Shown: positions 22,746-34,381, counted from the first letter of the stretch. The stretch: DNA of 64,000 bases from Mytilus edulis (GCF_963676685.1 NC_092346.1:93919917-93983916), one strand, 5' to 3'. Numbers and translations are program-made. The notes: generated from the sequence alone by a model not told the origin.

Positions 22746-23337
22746 AACAGGCATATTTTATTTTGTGGCAAGAGTTTGCATGTCTGGCCGTCATATCTGT
22801 TTCGCCGAACTGATATATATTGAATACTTTTTTCAAGACCAGACTGCAACCTGCCTGCTGGGTGTGGCCCTTATGTCTCAATTTGTCGGCCGTCAATCAT
22901 AACTTCGTTGTCATTTCAGACTCATTATTAGCCTTTGGTTGATTTGTAAACCCTTGCTTCCCTTAATTTTGTTGGGTGAAATATATCAACCAAACATTTG
23001 GATAAAAATTGCTTGTCTTTTTTAACTCGTGACTGTTGTATTTTAAATTTAATCATATAGTCTGGCATATATCTTGTTTACAACACGAAATTTGTGAGGT
23101 TGTGATAAACTTATTACTTGCAACAAACCGGCGAGAATTTTCCATGCACATCAAATTTATCAGAACATACATGTGTACATTAGCTTTGGATCCATACTAC
23201 TAGTATCATTTAATGATAGACAATAATAGGGAGAATACAGTATCGAAAATATCCAACACTTACACTTTACAGCAACTACAAAATAAACATGCCCTGCGCC
23301 AGGAACCGTTTAAAAAGTGCATATTATACACTTTATA
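22746..23337. other. No gene recognised
   Basis: No credible coding frame or repeat structure. The minus-strand ORFs here run into the tandem repeat to the left and are not supported. Confidence 0.35.
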
Positions 23338-23344
23338 TTTTATG

Positions 23345-23411
23345 TTTTTAGCCCAAAAAAGGTCCCAAAAATTTTGCCCCCCCTTTCCAAAATCCTGGAT
23401 CCGCCCCTGGT
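23345..23411. mobile_element. One end of a hAT-like MITE
   Basis: 'caaaatcctggatccgcccctg' (in parts 'caaaatcctgg', 'atccgcccctg') preceded by 'ttttgcccccccttt' matches the right end of the 1959-2966 family. The other end is not recognisable. Confidence 0.55.
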
Positions 23412-23576
23412 TGCTTGTTACATTGTCTTCAAAAAGTCCAAGCTCCTTATGAAGAATACATATAAATTTCAATTCTATTATATTAGTAAATAAAACATCA
23501 ATTTGATAAATGTTTCTTAATATTACCTAAAAATTTATCTTCTTTTAACTTCTTTGACATGTTTGAATAATACTGT

Positions 23577-23706
23577 TGTAGACGAGGAGATATAATGGTA
23601 GTCTAACTAGTTGAGTTAGGGAAGATCTTCTTTGGCTCAATTGGTTAGAGTGCTGCCTTTAGATCCCGAGATTGAGGGTTCGAATCCTGCTGGTACCATC
23701 CATAGA
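23577..23706 (+). repeat. tRNA-derived SINE head, copy 1
   Basis: Contains box A-like 'tggctcaattggttagagtg' and box B 'ggttcgaatcc', followed by 'tgctggtacca'. The acceptor and anticodon stems do not pair, so this is a tRNA-derived RNA polymerase III promoter of a SINE rather than a functional tRNA. A near-identical copy follows about 390 bp later. Confidence 0.7.
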
Positions 23707-23966
23707 TTTTCACAACAACATGAACAATGGCGCTGCGAGCATCTGGTACAAAAATTGTATATAGAATATTGCCTGGCAGTGAGATGTTAGAATTGGTCAT
23801 GAGGTTTGACTAGCAGGTCATAGGATACCATGGCAATTCTAGGTGGCATTTAGGGAACTGGCCAGAAGGCTTCCGAGTAGAAGTCTCGGAGTTGTACAGT
23901 AGTGGACCTGTGAGTAGCTCGAATGGATGGTACGCAGCCCGAAAAAAGAAAAGGGGGAAGAGTGTA

Positions 23967-24096
23967 GTAGACCTGGAGATATAAAGATAGTCTAACTAGT
24001 TCAGTTAGGGAAGATCTTCTTTGGCTCAATTGGTTAGAGTGCTGCCTTTAGATCCCAAGATTGAGGGTTCGAATCCCGCTGGTACCATCCATAGAT
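23967..24096 (+). repeat. tRNA-derived SINE head, copy 2
   Basis: Direct repeat of 23577-23706 with the same start ('gtagac.tggagatata') and end ('ggtaccatccatagattttc'). About 260 bp of unrelated sequence separates the two. It is either a tandem SINE dimer or a local duplication. Confidence 0.7.
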
Positions 24097-24645
24097 TTTC
24101 ACAACAATACACATGATACATTCGTTTTGTAAATTCTATAATGAATAAAAAAAAAACATCAAGTCTTTTCATTTTCTTATCAGATACATAGTAGGATTTA
24201 TAAATTGAAAACCCAATAATAGTAATAAGATAGTTAAAGCCAAAGTAATATTTATCAGATATTTTATAGCCAAAAACAATATCTTTCAATGTGAAATCTT
24301 TTTCTATATTTACTTTTTGCAAAAAATTATGTTTTTTTTCTCCGTAAATTGTGTAAAAAAGAACATGACATAAAATAATATTGATATTCTTCTTTAAAGC
24401 ATTTGTTACATAAGTCATTGTCTGTTATTTTCCATCTAAATACAAATGAAATAATAACTTTTTAGTAGGTAATAATAACTTTTTAGTCATGTTAGTAGGT
24501 AAAATGCTTTGTAAAAGTTTTCATCGATACATCTTCAATTTATTTTCTTTAAAAAAATAAAGTTGTACAATATGGTTTCAAATGAAATTTTGTCTGTAAT
24601 GGTAAAACATTTAACCATACTTTAATAATATTATTCAAAAGATAA
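24097..24645. other. No gene recognised
   Basis: Very AT-rich. The minus-strand ORF at 24026-24418 overlaps the SINE head and shows no family features. Confidence 0.35.
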
Positions 24646-24649
24646 ATTC

Positions 24650-25562
24650 AAGATTGAATTTCCTATACAGACAGGCAAAATGTTTATCAGAACAATCAAG
24701 AAAGACTTTAGTAACAGCTTTAATTCAATGTCATTTTACTATGCCTGTTCTGCATGGTATGCTGGTGTCAGCAAAAAATATAAAGATAAGTTACAAGTAT
24801 TACAAAAAAAATGTGTTAGATTTATAAAAAAAAACACTGGATATAGATCAAAAGTTGACCATCATCATAAATGTATTGAATAGTCAAATGATAGTATTGG
24901 TTATGTTAATATTGAAAATCGTGTTAAACAATTGAGATTAAACCATGTACATAATATTTATTACCACCATTGTCCTAATTATATGTATTCAAATTTTACA
25001 AAGGTGAGACATTTACATCATCATTTTTTACGAAATAGTGAATATAACTTCTGGGTTCCTCCAGTAAAAAGTCAACAAAAAGACACATTTTATTTTAATG
25101 GCATACAAGATTGGAATTCGAATATATGTTGCCAATTAAGGTTAAAAAAATAAAGGAATTTAAAATTAGCGTCAAAGAGCACTTAACCAAAAGTTATAGT
25201 GCGGCTTATTCAGACTCCTTTTTATATTATTAATAATATTTTTATATAAATTACTTTTTATATGAATTTTTATGTCATATTAATTTGTGTGTTATCTTTT
25301 TTGTATGCCGAACACTATAAGCCGTTTACATGAAGGGACCCCATTGGAAATAAGCTCTAAAGCTTTCATGGGTTATCCCTGATAAAATATCAGCAAATTG
25401 TTTCATACACTTTAGGATACTGCACTCATAAAATGCCAATATATTTTACCATATAATGTGTTAGTATTGTCTTTATATATCGTATATATATTGTGTATTG
25501 TAGTTATAAATATGCTTGATATTTTATTGAATAAAATATTATTATTATTATTATTATTATAC
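24650..25562 (+). mobile_element. LINE 3' end: C-terminal part of the pol ORF plus (att)n tail
   Basis: The frames at 24680-24883 and 24932-25153 give FYYACSAWYAGVSKKYKDKL, LQVLQKKCVRFIKK, LRLNHVHNIYY and DTFYFNGIQDWNS. These are typical of the region after the RT domain in non-LTR elements, where parts of the ORF read Y(a/t)CSAWY and QKKCVRF. Stops and small indels interrupt it. After KISVKEHL at about 25170 a 3' non-coding part ends in tataaa-rich DNA and (tta)n at 25540-25562, the tail of many LINEs. 5'-truncated and dead. Confidence 0.75.
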
Positions 25563-25599
25563 ATTTATACCAATAGGTTTCACAATTTGTTTCTTTACT

Positions 25600-26600
25600 A
25601 ATCTTTTTCTAATCTGTTATATAATAACTTATTTGACAAAAAAGAATGTCAATATAATTACCACTTATTGACAAACATGGTCTTTTTACATTGACTACAC
25701 TTCTCGTTGAAATCTCCGATCTAAGACATTGTAACCAATCTTTTGGAATTGCATCCTTTAGGGATGTTAACTCAGCTATCCAATTGGATTTATTTTCAGT
25801 TTTTTGCAAAATTACATTTTGTGAAATTTCCCCATTTTCATTTAAAATATCATTCAATTATAAATCATATTACCTTTTATCCAATTTAAAAAAAAAAGAC
25901 ATTTGTTATTAAGTTGAATGTATTTATTCCCCCAAATAATTTGTTTTCTAATTTCGTAAAAGGTTTTTGGTATATCTGTCTGTCCTCCTCCTAATTTCAT
26001 CCAGCTTTTTAATACATTTTTATAAAATTTTGAAATATTAGGTAGATGTTGATCAACTTTATTATAATCGATATTGATTCATATAAACTGCTAGGCAATT
26101 TTCCCCTGAGCATTGTAAGATCTTGTAAATAATTTAAAATTAAAATAGAAATTAAAATACTTTCAAAAAGGAATCTGATATATATATAATTATATAAGTT
26201 GCCATCTGGCCATATCTGTATTTACAATGTAAGATTCTACCTATCCATGATGCTTTTAGTGATTCAAAGTGACTTTCAATGTCAATCATATTCAATCCCC
26301 TGTTTTCATAACTACCATGACTACCAATCATTGTATTTCTTTTAACTTTATCTGGTTTGTCATTCCAGACAAATGCCAGATAAATTTGAAACATTTTCTT
26401 TCTATGTCTTTTTTATATTTTTCTGGAAATATGCATGAGCTAGCTAAAAAGTTTAAGAGTGGTATAATCAAAGATTTGATGATCAAGATTTTCCCTAAAA
26501 TAGTGAGATTTTGCTTTTACCAAAGAATAAAGAATTTTTTTTTTTCTTTGATGCCTTACCATGTTAAATAGACAAATAATTAAAATAGACTTCCAAGACA
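25600..26600 (-). mobile_element. L1/Tx1-like LINE ORF2 C-terminal remnant
   Basis: On the - strand the frame near 26394 gives FVWNDKPDKVKRNTMIGSHG and NRGLNMIDIESHFESLKASW, hallmark motifs of the region downstream of RT in L1/Tx1-type ORF2. Upstream (about 26430-26570) FLASSCIFPEKYKKDIER is readable. Downstream, 25609-25857 gives SNWIAELTSLKDAIPKDWL. Several stops and frame changes; the copy is inactive. Confidence 0.7.
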
Positions 26601-26699
26601 TGAAATTATTTGGACTAGATAAATTATAATAAAGATTGAATAAAACCAAAGAGTTTAACTAACACTAATATATGTCCTTAATTAACCATATACTAAATA

Positions 26700-26816
26700 C
26701 AGTTTCAACATTCAGACATCTTGTACGTTTAGAATTAGCTCTAGCCACGGTATAGCCTTTTTGTACTAATGCGGCATAAAGCAACCAAGAATCAATCAAT
26801 CAATCGTTTAAATGTT
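26700..26816 (+). mobile_element. LINE 3' terminal fragment with (atca)n tail
   Basis: 'ctctagccacggtatagcc', 'gcggcataaagcaaccaa' and the tail 'gaatcaatcaatcaatcg' form a 3' end that I recognise from bivalve LINEs with tetranucleotide tails. No coding part is attached. Confidence 0.5.
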
Positions 26817-27435
26817 TAACATCCAATCTATTAATGGTAATATTCTTTTCAAAGCACAAAAATGTTGGCATTCACTTCAAAAGCTAACTGAACCTTTAAA
26901 CAGAGTAAAGATACTGTTGTCAGGTCATTAAAGATGACATATTTCATATATTTTGGTTTTAATATTGATTCACTTATAGGGTCTTTGTATTGGAAGCACT
27001 GGTATAATAATGAATAATGGTGGCTCTAATCTTTTATGTTTTCTAACAATGTACAAATGATGTACAGTAGAGTTCCTGGATTCAGCGCTGCTGGTGATAT
27101 CACACATTAGCTGCTTTCATAATATCTGCAATGTACACAAATAAATTCAATCTTGTAATTGTTTTAGTCTTCCGAAAAGGACAGAAAAGAGTAGATTTGA
27201 TCATTTCAAGAGTTCATTTAAACATTATGTACATGTAATTGCAATCCCATGATTTACCATGTAGTGAGTCAATTTTCATTAAAAAATACATCATTATGAT
27301 CATCATTATCATCAGATAGGATTACTTTCATTTTAAAAGTCAAATTTATATTGGATTGAAATAAATTTTGCCCTGCATACATTTGTACATTTTACAAATG
27401 TACTTGGCAGTGTGTTTGTTTCAAATTCAACAATA

Positions 27436-27641
27436 GACGTATTTACACTTGTATGCAAATTTGTCTGCCATTACGTAAAATCACACAGGTTCCCGTAAAC
27501 ATTGACATCATAATTTAAAATATTTGACGTCACAATTTAAATGTGATTGTTGCTTGACGTCAAAAGGTGATTTGGAGTTGATCTAAGGTCATTCGGAGGC
27601 AGGATACAGCTAAATACCAAAAGTGTAAATACGTTTATATT
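27436..27641. mobile_element. About 206 bp MITE
   Basis: The ends 'gacgtatttacacttgt' and 'caaaagtgtaaatacgtt' are inverted repeats, and a TA-type flank is possible. Two TGACGTC words lie inside (27526 and 27557). Non-coding. It lies 200 bp upstream of the first visible exon of the gene at 27849. Confidence 0.6.
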
Positions 27642-27848
27642 TTGTAGTAGTGATGAGTATAAAATCTTTCCTTTATTCAAATTATTTTTGGAAGGCATGC
27701 ATTAAATCACCAGACTTTTGAAGAACTCTCAAAACATTAAGTCTGTTAGCATGTTTTCATTATGACCACTTTTAAATTCACTGAAAAATGGTATCCATTT
27801 ATATAAAAATACTTTCCAACATGTAAATACTAATAATTTTTCTTGCAG

Positions 27849-30800
27849 GTCAAATGTTTTTCCCTCAGAAATATCAGCTGCTAGATGGCCATTTAGATTT
27901 TGTGATATAAAGCAAGTGATATCATGTGAAGAGGTTTTAGGCCAGGGAATTTGGGAACAAATTGTGTCTCATACTGGAACAAGAGATTGCAGGGAAACAT
28001 GGAATTCAACACAGTAAGTAGATTAAACAACAAGACCAACTTTAATTCAATTATAGCAGTCATCATGGTCTTGCATATATTCTTTTCTACCACACATGTA
28101 CTTAATATACATTATAAAGGGGGGTAAAGGAGTCAGAAGGACCTTTTTGAGACATAATCATTATAAAGGATTTCAAGAGTCTTTTTGTTGAGAGAGAATT
28201 TATTGTTGGGGTTTATATTTGTCTAAATTCAGGATTTACATATAGATTTATTAGAACTCTGGAATTAACATAATCTGCTTCACAGATTATTCAATGTGAA
28301 GAGTCAAAACTTAATTTTTTGGTTCAATAAAGGAGTAGGTCCGGTAAGACCTCTTTTTGGCCCCAAAATATAGCAGTTTTACAAAATTGTTAAAATGTAA
28401 ACTTTTAGTTATTTATTGGACAGTAGAATGCTTCTGCTACATAAATATGGGCTGTTTTTGACAATACAATGCACATATATATATCGGGTACTAGCACCAT
28501 TAAGTCGTGCTAAATTACTGAAATCTTCACAATTCCATCATTTTAGTTAAAATGTAGACGGTTTTCAGGTTAGATGAAAGTGGCCGCATTCGTGTTCATC
28601 CTTAATATTGAAATGTAAGTTGTATTTTATGATAAGACATAACATATATAAAGGTTAAGGATGAACACGGATGTGGCCACTTTCATTTTTGACAAAAAAA
28701 CATCAGAAAAGTGACATTTTTCGGCATATTTGGTAGATTTTTTATATTTGAGCTTGAATCAGATCGAGTTTAATGACTAAATCAGTTAAAATCTTTCACA
28801 TACACTAATTGATTCAAATGAAATAGACACTTAAGTGTTTAAAAAGTGGTCAAAATCTTTCGTCAGATGAACCTGAAATTTGAGGCCAAAATCGGTCCTT
28901 ACCGGACCTACTCCTTTGAATTAAATAATAGCCATTCATTAAATATTCTGCAGGTACTAATCCCAAAATAAGGTTCATTATTCTCTATGTTCTCCATTCA
29001 TTTCAGGATTTTGATTTATTTTTAGGATAAGGCAGTGTCGTAACAGATTTAAATCCTATGGACGCAACTGTACCAGGTCTCTTGGTAGAAATCTTGTTCA
29101 CTGTTTGCTGATGAAACATTTTGATGGACATTTTATTGCTCAGCAAAAAGTACCTTTAAAACCATTTGAGATATATACTGCCCCATGCAGATATGTCAAG
29201 TATAAACCCTTGGTGGACATTTGTTTGGATGATCCTAGCTATGATTATGATGATGCAAGCGTATATTTAAATATTATTGAAGAGGTGAGTAGCCTAGGCT
29301 ACTGTGATTTATGATTTACTCCAATTTGTTAATTTGATCAAACTTAAAAAAAAATAGCAAGTAAAGTAAAGTACTATATTTTAAGGTTGAAAAATATCAA
29401 TATTATATACACAGGTGACTAAATTTCTTTGCTCAATTAAAAGTAAAGACATATAACCTTAAATACTGAAACTATAATCATTAATATCTTTAAACCAAGA
29501 ATAACTTAGAACAACCACAGCCATACAGCATATTGCCCCCTTTTGCAACACTCAGAGAACACAGAATTACTGAAAATAAGAAGAAAAAAAGAGAAAAAAA
29601 AGAGATGGCTAACATTTTGCTGGATAACAGCTGGAAGTACACTGTATATGAGAATGATATTTACTGATATGGAACCAATGCACAAATAAGTCATAGTATT
29701 AGGTCATTTCAACAATTCAGTACACACATGTTAGACAAAACATGATTGTCTGGCTTCTTTCACTTTATAGTAACCTGTAAGTTTTCCTAGATTGCATAAA
29801 CATTCCTTCACAAAGTAACATAAGTATATACCACAAAGAAAAAGTCTGACACTCTGTGATTTTGTGTTTAATTGTAAACATTTTTTGTAGGGTTCAAAAC
29901 CTGACCTTGAAGATAGCATACATGAAACAATGTTTAATACACTGAGTGGAAGCAGATCAACATCTCATTGTTATATTATTAGGGTAGCTCCTAGAGGAAT
30001 TTTTCAGGTAAGTGAAAGTCAATATGACAGGTATAAATAATATTCATCATGATAAAAAAAATGCAGGGTAACATTGGGATATCCTTTTGGTAATACACGT
30101 CACATTGGACATCAATTAGATGTTAAAAATATAAGACTTTGATTTGAGAATTAATTGAATGGTACTTCAGTTTTGATGTTGATTTGAGAAAGGGCATTCA
30201 GTTAGACTAAAGATTGGAAGTCAATCTGAGTCTAGTATATTCTGTATACATTGTTGTCTGCTTTTTCGTCGACTTTTGGTAAAAGTAAGAGTACAATCAC
30301 TTATCTCTTTGATCAGGTTATTGAGTTTGATTTTAACATGCAATCATCTTACTTGACCTGCCATTTTGAAGTAGAGTTATCTTTACTTTCAGTTTGGTGT
30401 AAATCTAAAGGATTACCAGTACTCTAATTAAGGAGATGTTATTCTTAATAGAGGGAGATTTTTAGCGCCAGTATTTCATAGTTCATCTAGATTTTAACTT
30501 TGACATGATATATATACACTTACATTGTGCATACATGTATATATGCTTTGTTGTTACAGGTGTATGTTGGGAAGATAGATTGGCCAGTTAAAATGCATCA
30601 AATGATGATGATTTGTGGTAGTAATGTTACAAAAGAACTTGGATTTAATCACCAGTGTCACTCTACACCTATAACAGCAAAGTATGCTCACCTGGGAGAT
30701 ATATCTGTATCTGGTGATGATTCCCCTGTTGTATCATTATTACTGAAAACTATTGAGGTTCTCTCTGAATATGAAAGAGGCTCGTTTCTTCCTTTTACTG

Positions 30801-30904
30801 ATGATATGATGGAAGTTATTGAGACGAGAAAGAGAACTAAAAAACATATTTCAAGTTGTGTATTTGATGATTTAAACATTTGCAATGCAAAATTTGACCA
30901 GTGA
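27849..30904 (+). CDS. Multi-exon host gene, product not recognised (5' part missing)
   Basis: Four exons fit: 27849-28013 (acceptor ttgcag, donor gtaagt), 29026-29284 (tttttag / gtgagt), 29891-30007 (ttgtag / gtaagt) and 30560-30904 (ttacag / stop TGA). Phases join without stops and give about 294 residues. Readable stretches are EVLGQGIWEQIVSHTGTRD, CRNRFKSYGRNCTRSLGRN, CRYVKYKPLVDICLDD, YDYDDASVYLNIIEE, CYIIRVAPRGIFQVYVGKID and SPVVSLLLKTIEVLSEYERG. There are no membrane segments, but several conserved-looking Cys and basic patches. I do not recognise the family. The first visible exon starts inside a codon, so upstream exons exist, possibly before 26 kb. Intron 1 hosts nested transposons. 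Confident as a gene, not as a function. Confidence 0.8.
28258..28940. repeat. Half copy of the 181-339 palindrome, interrupted
   Basis: 28258-28328 matches 245-310 ('aatgtgaagagtcaaaa', 'ttggttcaataa') and 28915-28940 matches 311-339 ('aatagccattcatta'). The element at 28329-28914 sits between them. Confidence 0.65.
28329..28914. mobile_element. 586 bp DNA element with about 36 bp TIRs and a nested hairpin
   Basis: The ends 'aaggagtaggtccggtaag' and 'ccttaccggacctactcctt' (in parts) are inverted and continue into 'tttggcc'. A second inverted pair, 'gatgaaagtggccgc' / 'gtggccactttcat' with 'gtgttcatcctta' / 'aaggatgaacac', lies inside (28570-28690). The flanks 'ttcaataa' and 'ttgaatta' may be an 8 bp duplication with two differences. 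No ORF. It lies in intron 1 of the unrecognised gene. Confidence 0.8.
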
Positions 30905-31800
30905 ACCTCAAGTGAAGATAGGCCTAATGGTTGAATTTTCATTTCATGTAATTAATAGCATAATCATGTACCATACACAATCATTATTTGTAAACTCAAG
31001 TTCTGTCCTAATTGAAAGTCTTTGAATTCTTTTCTTTTTCTTCTTTTAATGTGTATAAGTACAGAACATTTGTTATGTAAAATTCGTATGATTTATCCCA
31101 AAATTATAGTGAAATGTACCTGCTTCAGGCCTCGACAATAACGTTTGTCCGATTGTCCGGTACCAGAGCAAAAAAAGGTCAGACAAGTAAAAGCTATATA
31201 AAGCTTGTCCCATGGGACAAGTAAAATTATTCTGCAGAAAATAAATTTGATGAACAAAGTAATTATAATCAATAAAACAAGAAGAGAAGAGAAAATAAGT
31301 TTTAATTTTACATGTTTACTTGCAATCAAATATTTAAAACGGTTCTTTGTCAGGTACTTTTTAACAGGTAAAAGACATACTATTCTCATAAACCAGTCTT
31401 ACTGATTCGAATCAGTGGCGCTTTGCAGATAAGGTAACTTTACAAGACAGTTCATCACTAGCTCGAAACGATTAATTCTGCTCCAACTTTAATAAACATT
31501 TTGGCACCGTACGAGACATAACTTAATAGACGTGATTAATAGATAGTTTGGTAACGCAGACATATCGAGACCAAGACAAATCTGTACATCTATTGTTTTC
31601 ATACCTTATTCTGTTGCTTTAAAATAAATTATACCGGTAATTTTTTCAACAAAAATACTTTTTAAATAAGAATGAAGAAATTGTTTACCATAAAATTCAC
31701 TAAATCATATTTGATCCTATATGCAGTAAAAAACAATACTTGCAATACGGTGACCTATAGTTGTTAATTTCTTGCAGAGAGTTGTCTCATTGTCAATCAT

Positions 31801-32011
31801 CAGGGTCTGGATTGGGGGGGGTCTGTTATTCTGTAAACATTTAATTTTCACCCCTTTTTTCTCTAATCTTTAAAAAATCAACCCTTTTTTTCTCTCTAAT
31901 CTTCAAAAAATTTACTTCTTTTTTCTCTAATCTTCATTTTTTTGCCCGTTATTCTCTGATCTTCATTTTTTAAGGGCATTATTCTTTAATCATTTAACCC
32001 CATCCAAACCC
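31801..32011. mobile_element. 211 bp MITE with perfect 8 bp duplication
   Basis: It begins CAGGGTCTGGATTGGGG and ends with the inverted 'ccccatccaaaccc'. 'tcaatcat' flanks it at 31793-31800 and 32012-32019. The host sequence is the end of dispersed repeat A ('ctcattgtcaatcat'). Inside, the word 'ttctctaatcttca' recurs about five times. The 8 bp duplication and CAGG start suggest hAT. Confidence 0.8.
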
Positions 32012-32035
32012 TCAATCATAACTCATCTTTATTTT

Positions 32036-32345
32036 TGTATGCCCCACCTACGATAGTAGAGGGGCATTATGTTTTCTGGTCTGTACGTTCGTTCGTCCAT
32101 CTGTCTGTTCGTCCGTTCGTCTGTGCATCCAGTCGTCCCACTTCAGGTTAAAGTTTTTGGTCAAGGTAGTTATTGATGAAGTTGAAGTCCAATCAACTTG
32201 AAACTTAGTAAACATGTTCCCTATGATATGATCTTTCAATTTTAATGCCAAGTTAGAGTTTTTATCCTACTTACACGGTCCACTGCACATAGAAAATGAT
32301 AGTGCGAGTGGGGCATCCGTGTACTATGGACACATTCTTGTTTAT
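32036..32345. mobile_element. MITE with 'atgccccac' / 'gtggggcat' ends
   Basis: The left end 'tatgccccacctacgatagt' is followed by 'agaggggcat' and a (gtcc/gttc)n stretch; the right end is 'gagtggggcatccgtgtac'. I recognise it as a common bivalve repeat. The minus-strand ORF at 32048-32251 is an accidental reading of it. Confidence 0.65.
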
Positions 32346-32699
32346 TGATTGCATTTGAATACACTTTTCAAGTTTAAAAAAAACCATTGACAGGCCTATC
32401 GGACGGTTCCTGATCATCTGCCTTGTCAGTTATAAGACTTTGTCATTTATGAAAACTAGAGTCATATTTTTTAAAAGTATTTCAAAAGATACATTATGTA
32501 TTAATCGAACACTGTGGAATCAACTTCTGTTCTATTGTTTTAGTTTATTTTGTTCCTTGAATCTACTTATTATGCAAAAATGGTTATTCTTAATATTTTT
32601 TAGGACAAGTTACAATTTCCTTCGGACAAGTAAGTTTTGGTATGTACTTGTCCTACTGGACAAGTTGAAAAAAAAGTATTGTAGAGGCCTGTGCTTTAA

Positions 32700-34140
32700 T
32701 AAATCATTTTAGCTCACCTGGCCTAAAGCTTTTCTCATCACTTGTTGTCAGTAGTCAAATATCTTCTCTGAAACTACCCAGTCATCACTAGGGAATCCAG
32801 TTTAAAAATGTGTTTGATGACCCTGCATGCCAACCAAGATGGTTGGATCTTGGTTGGCATGGCTAAAAATAGAACATAGGGGTATAATACAGTTAAATAC
32901 AACAGACAAAACATTTTTGGGATCGTATGATGTCGTCATCGTCTGGTGGTTGCCGGACAATAAGTTTAGTTGAAGTGAATGGATCTCTATGAAATTTTTT
33001 AAGAAGGTTTAATTTGCCTCAACTGTTCAGGGTTAGATCTCTGCAGTCGTATCAGACTGTGCTCAGCGAAGCATTTTATTGGCTTATATCTCTGAAACTA
33101 AAGCATTTAGAGCAAATCTGACTGGGGTTAAACATCAGGTTAAGATCTATCTGCCCTGAGATTTTCAGATGAATCAGGCCAACCCATTGTTGGGTTGCTG
33201 CCCCTGAATTGGTTATTTTAATGAAATTTTGCAACAAAATTTGTGTAATGGACCACGTCGTCCTAAAACAGTTTGTTTCCGGACAATAACTTTAGTATGA
33301 GTAAATGAAATTTATACACAAGTTATAACCTAAAATTTAAGGAAGGTTGGGACTGATTTTTGGGGTTATGCTCCCAACAGTTAAGGAATTAGGGTGCCCA
33401 AATAAGCATTTTAGTAGTTTCCAGACAGTGTATGAATCTCTTTGAAATTATACCACAAGTTTCCATATCACAAAGGGATGGTTAGGATTTCCTGGTTAAT
33501 GAACAATTAAGACAATTTTAAAGCAGTGTCAGGGAGGTAATCAAATCACATTTAAAGAACAATGTATTTAAATTGGTAATTAGGGTTGCAAACTCCATTA
33601 GAAAATTGAATTGAGATTATAAGCATATCTTGAGGGAAAGATTTTTTGGGGGAAAATGGAAAAGGGGGTAAATAAGAAATTGATGGAGGGGACAATTTTT
33701 ACTCATTTCAGATTTCAGAAATTAAAAAAAAGAAAATGTCTTCAAATATTTATTTTTTGCAAAAAAAAGGGAGGAAGGTCAACTTGCAACAGCATAAAAT
33801 ATTGTACTAATGCATAGAATTGAAAATAAATTCAAATCATACAACCAATTTGAAGTTACAGTTATTCTGTGTCAGAAACCTACTTTGTGTTAGATATTTA
33901 ATTACAATCCAAATTCAGACCTGGATCAAGTACTAATATTGTCCTTTTTTGTCCCAACTGTTCAGGATTGGACCTCTGCAGTCGTATGCAGCTGCACTTA
34001 GTGAAGCAATTTCTTTGTTAGAATCTTGAATATTATTATAAAAAGAGATAAACTGTTAACAGTAAAGTAAGATCTACAAATAAGTCAGCATGACCAAAAT
34101 GGTCAATTGACCCCTTAAAGGCTTTAGGTGTTATTGTCCT
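32700..34140 (-). repeat. Dispersed repeat B (long, degenerate copy)
   Basis: Contains 'gatgtcgtcatcgtctgg', 'ccggacaataagtttagtt', 'gaatggatctctatgaaat' and twice 'gacctctgcagtcgtat'-like words (33040, 33970). It is the reverse complement of the family at 37990-39145, with insertions. No coding frame. Confidence 0.65.
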
Positions 34141-34155
34141 TTATAGACAATTCCT

Positions 34156-34381
34156 GAGGCCCCTCATGGGGGGGTCCTAGTAATCACATAATCACCATTT
34201 TTTTGCCAATATAATCACATAATCATTAAATATTTGCTTATCTTTAGTAATCAAATAATCATAAACTAAAAATACAGTCCTAGGTAATCAAATAATCATG
34301 AAATATTTGGCTTAATAATCAAATAATCATTAAAAAAAACGGCCAAGTAATCACATAATCAAAAACCCCATGAGGGCCCTC
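34156..34381. mobile_element. 226 bp MITE with 16 bp TIRs and internal word repeats
   Basis: GAGGCCCCTCATGGGG at the left and, inverted, GAGGGCCCTCATGGGG at the right (15 of 16). 'attcct' flanks both sides (34150-34155, 34382-34387). The interior is a run of 'taatcaaataatcat' variants. Non-coding. Confidence 0.8.

Larger units (their letters stand above)
31126..32691. mobile_element. 1.6 kb TIR element with 5 bp TSD, itself a nest of repeats
   Basis: The ends CAGGCCTCGACAATA and, inverted, CAGGCCTCTACAATA are flanked by 'tgctt' (31121-31125, 32692-32696). Near both ends the word GGACAAGT is repeated (31160-31220; 32600-32665). The interior contains a piece of dispersed repeat A (31741-31800) and two MITEs (31801-32011, 32036-32345). 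No transposase, so non-autonomous. Confidence 0.75.

Noticed and set aside
22511-22896. Cys/Ser/Val-rich ORFs near the (gaca)n tract
   Set aside because: They are microsatellite translations ('SVCLSVCLS'-type) in a repeat end.
23624-23705. Functional tRNA gene
   Set aside because: Boxes A and B are present, but the acceptor and anticodon arms do not pair and two copies sit in a larger repeat; a SINE head fits better.
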